Below, piece by piece: positions 58,397 through 64,000 of a stretch of DNA of 64,000 bases; position 1 is the stretch's first letter; each line of letters starts with the position of its first letter. The notes below the pieces were generated by a model. The model had not been told where the DNA came from and ran no database searches. It worked only from the letters and a program-made list of their open reading frames with translations. Made by a program: the position numbers and the translations under genes. The DNA comes from Congeria kusceri (taxonomy: Eukaryota; Mollusca; Bivalvia; Myida; Dreissenidae): positions 558,001 through 622,000 of the forward strand of contig JAPFQT010000083.1 in NCBI GenBank assembly GCA_027627225.1, read 5' to 3'.

Positions 58397-59290
58397 AGCT
58401 CACCTGAGCACGAAGTGCTCTTCGTACTCATGGTGTGCTATTGTGGTCAGTCTATGTCCGGCGTCTGACTTCGTCAACTTTTAGCTCGTTACCAGTCTAA
58501 AGGCCACATTTTTTATCCAATCTTGATGAAACTTGGTCAGAATGTTTATCTTAACGATATCTAGGCCAAGTTCGAATCCGGGTCACGTGCGTCCAAAACC
58601 TAGGTCACCAGTTCAAATCTAAGAAAATATTTTTACCACTCTAGAGGCCACATTTATGACTCAATCTTGATGAAGCTTGGTAAGAATGTTTATCTTGACA
58701 ATATCTAGGCCGATTTTGAATCTGGGTCATGTGCGTCCAAAAACTAGGTCACCAGGTCAAATCTTAGAAAAACCTTGTTACCACTCTAGAAGCCACATTT
58801 ATTACTCAATCTTGATGACACTTGATCATAATGTTTATCTTGACAATATCTAGGCCAAGTTTGGATCTGGGTCACGTGCGTCCTAAAACTAGGTCACTTG
58901 GTCAATTCTTATAAAAACCTTGTTACCACTCTAGAAGCCACATTTATGACTCAATCTTGATGAACTTGGTCAGAATGGTTATGTTGACAATATGTAGGCC
59001 AAGTTTGAATATGGATCTCGTGCATCCAAAAACTAGGTCACCAGGTCAAATTTTAGAAAAAACATATTACAACTCTAGAAGCCACATTTATGACTCAACC
59101 TTGATAAAAATGGTCAGAATGTTTATCTTGACAATATCAAGGCCATGTTTGAATATGGGTCAAGTGTGGTAAAAAACTAGGTCACCAGGTCAAGTCTTTG
59201 CTCAAATATTGAGTCAATTATACGATATGTAGAAGGCATGAGTTAGTCATGCTAGTTAAAGGTCAAAGTAACATGGGGGAGCATCAATTT
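58397..59290. repeat. Hairpin-headed tandem-core repeat, ~150-bp period, about five units
   Basis: The head is a hairpin, GAGCAC GAA GTGCTC (58406-58420), within AGCTCACC...GGTG. Units marked by AGGCCACATTTATGACTCAATC and AACTAGGTCACCAGGTCAA follow near 58505, 58645, 58790, 58935 and 59080. Confidence 0.8.
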
Positions 59291-59560
59291 ATTATTGTCA
59301 TTCTTGTCAATTTATTCTTGTTGGTCACATATTGTTTTGAGTTCATATTTCATTACATCTGCATTGTGTTATTTTTATACAATCTAGGGCATAATATATA
59401 AATATGTATAATGTTGTTATTGTTTTCTGTTACAATTATCATTATACCCATGCTATAGAGTATTAAGGGTGATATACTGGAATCACCATGGACGTCAACG
59501 TACACGCTTCAAACTTTCATGCACTACTCCTTATGATATAAAGTTCTGCATGTGCATTTT

Positions 59561-60118
59561 TAGCTCGACTATTCACCAAATAGTCCGAGCTATACTACTC
59601 ACCCATTTGTCGGCGTGGGCATCTGCGTAATGCTCTGGTTAAGGTAAACATGCAACATCTCCATATCACTATTTCTACTACAGGTATTCAATTGAAACTT
59701 CACACATGTGTTCGGGGTCATTGTGTGAGGTCACTGACGAAGTTCCATAGCTATGACGTGCAATTTAGCAGAATTATGCCCCTTTTTGTACTTAGAAAAA
59801 TCTGGTTAACGTTTGCATGCAACTTCTCCATATCTATTTATTTACTACAGATATTGAAACAAAACTAAACATATGTGTTCAGGGTCTTTATGAACATTCA
59901 CTGACCAAGACCTATAACTGTGACCAGCTTTTTAGCAGGAATATTCCCCCTTTTTGTACTTATAAAAGTCCGGTTAAGGTAATTTAGGTTAAGGTTTGCG
60001 TGCAACAAGTACATATCTCAGTATCTACTACAGATATTCAATTGAAACTTCACACATGTCTTCGGGATCATCAGGTGAGGTCACAGACCAAGCCTCATAT
60101 GGGTCGCCGTTTTACTAT
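59561..60118. repeat. Hairpin-headed tandem-core repeat, ~180-bp period, three units
   Basis: The head hairpin AGCTCGACTATT / AATAGTCCGAGCT (59562-59592) has apex CACC. Units follow marked by CATGCAACATCTCCATATC and TATTCAATTGAAACTTCACA near 59650, 59815 and 60000. Confidence 0.75.
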
Positions 60119-60124
60119 TTTTTT

Positions 60125-60215
60125 TTAGATATTTCTTGATATCAAGAAATTATTTCTTGATATCAGAAAATCATTTCTTGATATCAAAAAATCGAATTCT
60201 TGATATCAGAAAATC
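60125..60215. repeat. TTGATATCA palindromic short repeat
   Basis: Five tandem ~20-bp units of the form TTTCTTGATATCAGAAAATCA, each with the palindrome TTGATATCAA or TGATATCA. Confidence 0.8.
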
Positions 60216-60371
60216 ATTCCCTTGTAATAATAAAGCCTCTCTAAAAATAGACGTAGGCTGGGTAAACCCCTCATGATAATTATATTCAGTGCGGAGTTGT
60301 GCGCAGATCGCGCGCGCTCAAACCAGTTCCCTGTTGTTTTACGTTTGCGGAGCCTGTTAAGCCTACTGCAA

Positions 60372-60504
60372 ATGGAATCGTCGGCGGTTACCGAAATGGT
60401 TAATGTGGCTATGAATGCTCTTGAAGTAGAAAGGGGCCGCCAAGAAGCAAACAGTAACTCACTGTACCGTAGAACAGTTGAGATGTTCTACCCACGTGCA
60501 ACAA
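60372..60504 (+). CDS. First exon of a second gene
   Basis: The first in-frame ATG in this stretch is at 60372 (44 codons plus one base), encoding a mostly helical peptide MESSAVTEMVNVAMNALEVE... and ending in a good donor, ACAA|GTAAGTA. It joins exon 61636 in phase 1. Upstream sequence is GC-richer than average (CGCAGATCGCGCGCGCTC), promoter-like. I do not recognise the peptide, but the spliced product resembles N-termini I associate with multi-exon HECT-containing proteins of the G2E3-like group, which is weak inference. Confidence 0.5.
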
Positions 60505-61635
60505 GTAAGTAAACAAGTATCAACAATGTCATTGGCTGTCGACTTGTCTGATGGCTATTTATGAAAATTCTTCACTCATGCGGTCTCATGAGTCATGTAT
60601 GATGTAACTGTGTAAAGGGTTATTTAAGGAAAATCGATTTTATTATATTTTACAGCCTAACGGGCCGATTCCCAAATAAGGATAGCGATGAGACACAATT
60701 GTTTGACCCGCTGGCTCTTATTGATCATTTCAAAAAATTAGCCGCCTATGAAACTTCGTTCGTAGACGTTGTCTGAAATAAAGATGGCGGCGCCTATAGA
60801 ACTTGAAGACAATTTTTTAACTACCGGTTATGGTGCATTTAATCGACATTAAATTTAATAAGTTCAAAGGTTTGCCACAAATTCATAATTTGTTTACATT
60901 TAATTGTTATAATTGTTGTTCTAATTTTTTATGTAACCGTGATAAACAAAAAAAGCATGCACATGAATTTCCGGAAATTACGATTGTATGCGAATTCTTC
61001 AAACAAAGTGTGTGAAATAGGTTGTGTTTCCGAAAAGATGTTAAACCCGTTACCGTGTAATAATAATAATATGATGCATTTTTCTGAATTATATCAAATC
61101 CATTGATGAATGCATTTTTGAAAAGCTATTGGATAAATGGCAGAATTTTACGGCCAGGGAACCTATACTCCAAAGAATGACCAAATCTATTACTGTAAGT
61201 GTACTGGCATGGTCATATTTCGGACACTGACTTCAATTCGGACAGTTGAAATAACTCTTTAACAGCAGCTCTGTTACTCTCCCCCCCCCCCCCGACAAGC
61301 ATATACTTCGGAGACAAATGTCACATCCTGTGACACGCCTGAAATTATTTTTAGCCTGTTGCTCAACTAGGCAGGCACCATTTTCCATTGAAAGAGTGAA
61401 TCTATTGACTGTTCCGATTGCAGATTTACCAAATCAGAAAAATATGTTTTAATAATTGGAAATTTGTTACGCGGAATAGCGAAATGTTTTGTGTAATGCA
61501 CTTATTTTTTGCGTAATTGATACACACAATAAATACAATTAATGCGTGTCCTTATGACTTTTTTGCATTTTTATGCCAATACGTCCCTTAGCAAGAGTGA
61601 TGTTTATTATAACTGTCAACTATGCTATTTTCTAG
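60505..61635. other. Intron of the second gene
   Basis: Contains AAGATGGCGGCGCC at 60782-60795 (YY1-type motif) opening a 22-codon ORF, MAAPIELEDNFLTTGYGAFN..., possibly an alternative first exon. A poly-C run lies at about 61281. Nothing else is seen. Confidence 0.4.
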
Positions 61636-61770
61636 GAACATCACAAGAACAGAGAAGACCACGGGGAAGACCTGCATCTACAGTTCAGCTGGTCCTTTTT
61701 CTTTTAGATGGTCCCAGCATCGTTGTGCCATCTCTGAAAAGAAAGCGCAAGATTGCAGAAATGGGTCTAG
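61636..61770 (+). CDS. Second exon of the second gene
   Basis: The exon is 135 bp between TTTTCTAG and GTATAT, in phase with exon 60372-60504. It encodes EQRRPRGRPAST, an AT-hook-like PRGRP motif, then VQLVLFLLDGPSIVVPSL and KRKRKIAEMGLG. The gene must continue beyond, but no third exon was identified before 64000. The RGRP core suggests minor-groove DNA binding. Confidence 0.5.
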
Positions 61771-61912
61771 GTATATTAAAGAATGTTGATCTGTATTCAT
61801 TATACGCTTGATTAAATTTGATTTGATTAAAATCCATAACTCTGAATGATTAAATATGCAATCAGTACATCCGAAAATATTGCGTCATGCGTAGCTCCAA
61901 AAGGGTTTGAAT

Positions 61913-62753
61913 CAGAGCTCCAGATAACGTGCGTAAAGGCGTAAATACGCATTTAAATACCAAAAACAATTTAGATTTAAAATCTGGGCGTCAAGATACG
62001 CATTGAAAATTTTTAATAAGAATTCGAAATTTGCGTTTGTGCGTAACGTAACAAAATGTAAATAAACAGACTTCAACTCTCAGACAAGTGACTCGTCAAG
62101 GCGCTAAATAAAGCATATAGTGAAATCAAGTGTGTTCCGCGTAACGCCACATAAGCGCTTTCTAATTGGTATGACAGTCCAAATTCAAAACGGTCGATAG
62201 TAAAAACGGCTAACAACCACTATGACAATGCTTGCCGTCTGTGTCGGGGCATGCGTGATTTTGTTGTTGAACATTAATTTAACACATGTTTCATGATTTT
62301 CATACACATATTATATAATTAGTAACAATAGTTTAATAAAATAAAATAGATAATATAGTTATGTGTAGTTCAAAAATTGTACTTCGGCCACGACCTTCCG
62401 ACCATCTTGTCTTGAACCAAACTGACATGGACTAGACTGTTGTAAACACAAATCAAAATTGCGCAACGTTTTGAGTTACTTAAACGTATTATTAATACAT
62501 CTGAACAGGTAGTGCATGTGACTAACACTTTATGTATATATTGTGATCTGGACAATGAAAGGCAGTGATAAGCTTCACATCATACCACAATATTGTCCTG
62601 TCAGCAAACATAGTGGGTAAGTGTTTGTATAATTTTAAGTATTGATGTATGAAATGCCATTGTAAAAAATGCATAGATGAATAATTTTTAAGGATTCAAT
62701 TTTAAAAAAGGGAGTAAAATAAGAATTAGCCAAAAAAGTTATCTGGAGCTCTG
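61913..62753. mobile_element. hAT-type MITE, 841 bp
   Basis: Terminal inverted repeats are CAGAGCTCCAGATAAC and GTTATCTGGAGCTCTG, and an exact 8-bp target duplication GTTTGAAT (61905-61912, 62754-62761) flanks them. C-A-G ends with 8-bp duplications are typical of hAT elements. There is no transposase ORF. Confidence 0.85.
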
Positions 62754-62761
62754 GTTTGAAT

Positions 62762-64000
62762 TAGAGTCATGAAACTTTACGGAAAGGTTGGTCAGCATGA
62801 GTACTGAAACCTGGGATTTTAGATGCATTCAGTAGTTGCAGAGTTATTTACCTTGACATAGTCGAAATTGGTATTTTTCAACTAGTGTAAGTAATATCTC
62901 AAAAAGCATTTTGTTTACAATTAAGGAAAATTGGCAGTTTTGTGACACGGCTGGACAGTGTGGTAGTCCCTGTTGAGATATTGCTAGTTATACCCCCGTT
63001 ACGAAGTAAAGAGGGGTATACTGGAATCACCATGGACATCTGTCTGTCCGTAGACACAAACTTGTCCAAAGGCGTTCTACAATCTTCCACGTGCAACTTT
63101 CAAACTTGCAGGCATTGTTCCTTATGATATGAAGTTGTGCATGTGCGATTCTTATAGTCCTACGTTAAAAATTTGAACTTAGACATTTAATATCATAATA
63201 ATTATCCAAAGGCGTTCTGCACTTTTTAACGTGCAATATTCAAACTTGCAGGCATTGTTCCTGTTGTGCATGTGCGATTTTTATCATTCTCTGTTAAACA
63301 TTACAAAAGTTATGCCCCTTTTTCAACTTAGACATTCTATAATATCATGATTATGAATACACACCATTAACATAACTCTTCTGAAACCACAAGGTCCACA
63401 GGTGTTATATTTGGTATATAACATTGTTTACCAATCCTCTACAAACTTTTCTCAAATTATGCACCTGGGGCAAAAACTGGCCACGCCCTAGTGGTCACAA
63501 GGTTAATATAGACTTATATGGCACAATAAATAAAAAAAAATTCCTCTGAAACCACTAGGCCCAGAGGTTTAATATTTGGTATAGAACATCGTATTGTAGT
63601 CCTCAACAAATGTGTTCCAAACATGCCCCTAGGGTCAAAACTGGCCACACCTTGGGGGTCACGTAATTTATATAGACTTAGAAATCAAAATAACTCTTTT
63701 TCTTTGAAATGGCAGTGTAGTGTTTGGTATATAGCATTGTATAGTGGTCCTCTACAAAGTGTATTAAACCATGCCCCTGTGATCAAAACTGGCCACGACC
63801 CAAGGGTAACAATTTTTTTTATCAAGTTGCTTCATATTACGACATGCAGCATCAGGGGGGTATTCTTCGTCACTGTTGTGACAAACTCTAGTATTAATTA
63901 ATTTTACCAATAACATACTTATCATTATAAAAAAACACTGGATTATGAATCTGGATTCTATGAATTTTTTTTAGAGAATGTAAGAGGAGGATATTAATAT
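62762..64000. repeat. Repeat-derived 3' end of window
   Basis: A hairpin head ATACCCCCGTTAC GAA GTAA..GGGGTAT lies at 62989-63020. Diverged tandem units of 120-180 bp follow, marked by CAAACTTGCAGGCATTGTTCC (63102, 63241) and AACTGGCCACGCC (63475, 63639, 63785). ORFs are artefacts of the repeat. Confidence 0.6.

Overview
This is eukaryotic, AT-rich, intron- and repeat-dense DNA. The best guess is a bivalve mollusc. The guess rests on an array of ~160-175 bp core repeats followed directly by an ACGG/ACGT microsatellite (the layout of the pearl/CvA elements of clams and oysters), several other tandem-core repeat families, and many DNA transposons. No bacterial, organellar or viral gene set is visible. 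The species cannot be named from the sequence.

Layout. 1-9424: three copies (first and last truncated) of a large duplicated unit carrying a minisatellite rich in the palindrome GACGTC; copy 2 has 2.1 kb that copy 1 lacks. 9425-14236: a truncated Ty3/gypsy integrase with a complete catalytic triad, a cluster of tRNA-like cloverleaves inside diverged repeats, and a truncated pogo/Tigger transposase. 14237-26491: non-coding sequence with a tandem repeat, a CACTA-type non-autonomous element, a non-LTR retrotransposon remnant, a short telomere-like tract, and an ~810-bp repeat pair, one member of which contains a 1.2-kb TIR element.

26492-56816: my reconstruction of one + strand gene of at least 12 exons. 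Every splice junction is phase-compatible and the sum is 568 codons. The first eight exons include a segment resembling part of the NRF1/erect-wing domain; a long Glu/Gly/Asp minisatellite exon and a linker exon follow; two exons match the start of a HECT ubiquitin-ligase domain. One TAA lies in frame at 28415-28417. Intron 8 holds a 7.5-kb tandem array of a DIRS/Ngaro-like element with SGNH-hydrolase-like and Gag-like ORFs, split direct repeats and an ~82-bp-period hairpin array, but no reverse transcriptase or recombinase. Intron 10 holds a broken intronless gene, a complete Mutator-like transposon (PHD finger, FLYWCH, MULE transposase, six exons, TIRs, 9-bp target duplication), and the pearl-like array, itself interrupted by a 5'-truncated LINE.

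56817-64000: more tandem-core repeat families, the first two exons of what may be a second gene of the same family (60372-61770), a hAT-type MITE with an 8-bp target duplication, and repeat-derived sequence to the window end.

The strongest candidates for something undescribed are the pol-less SGNH/Gag element with its hairpin array, the complete PHD-bearing MULE, and the covarying tRNA-like cloverleaves. All gene calls come from reading the sequence by eye. No database search, RNA evidence or structure computation was available.
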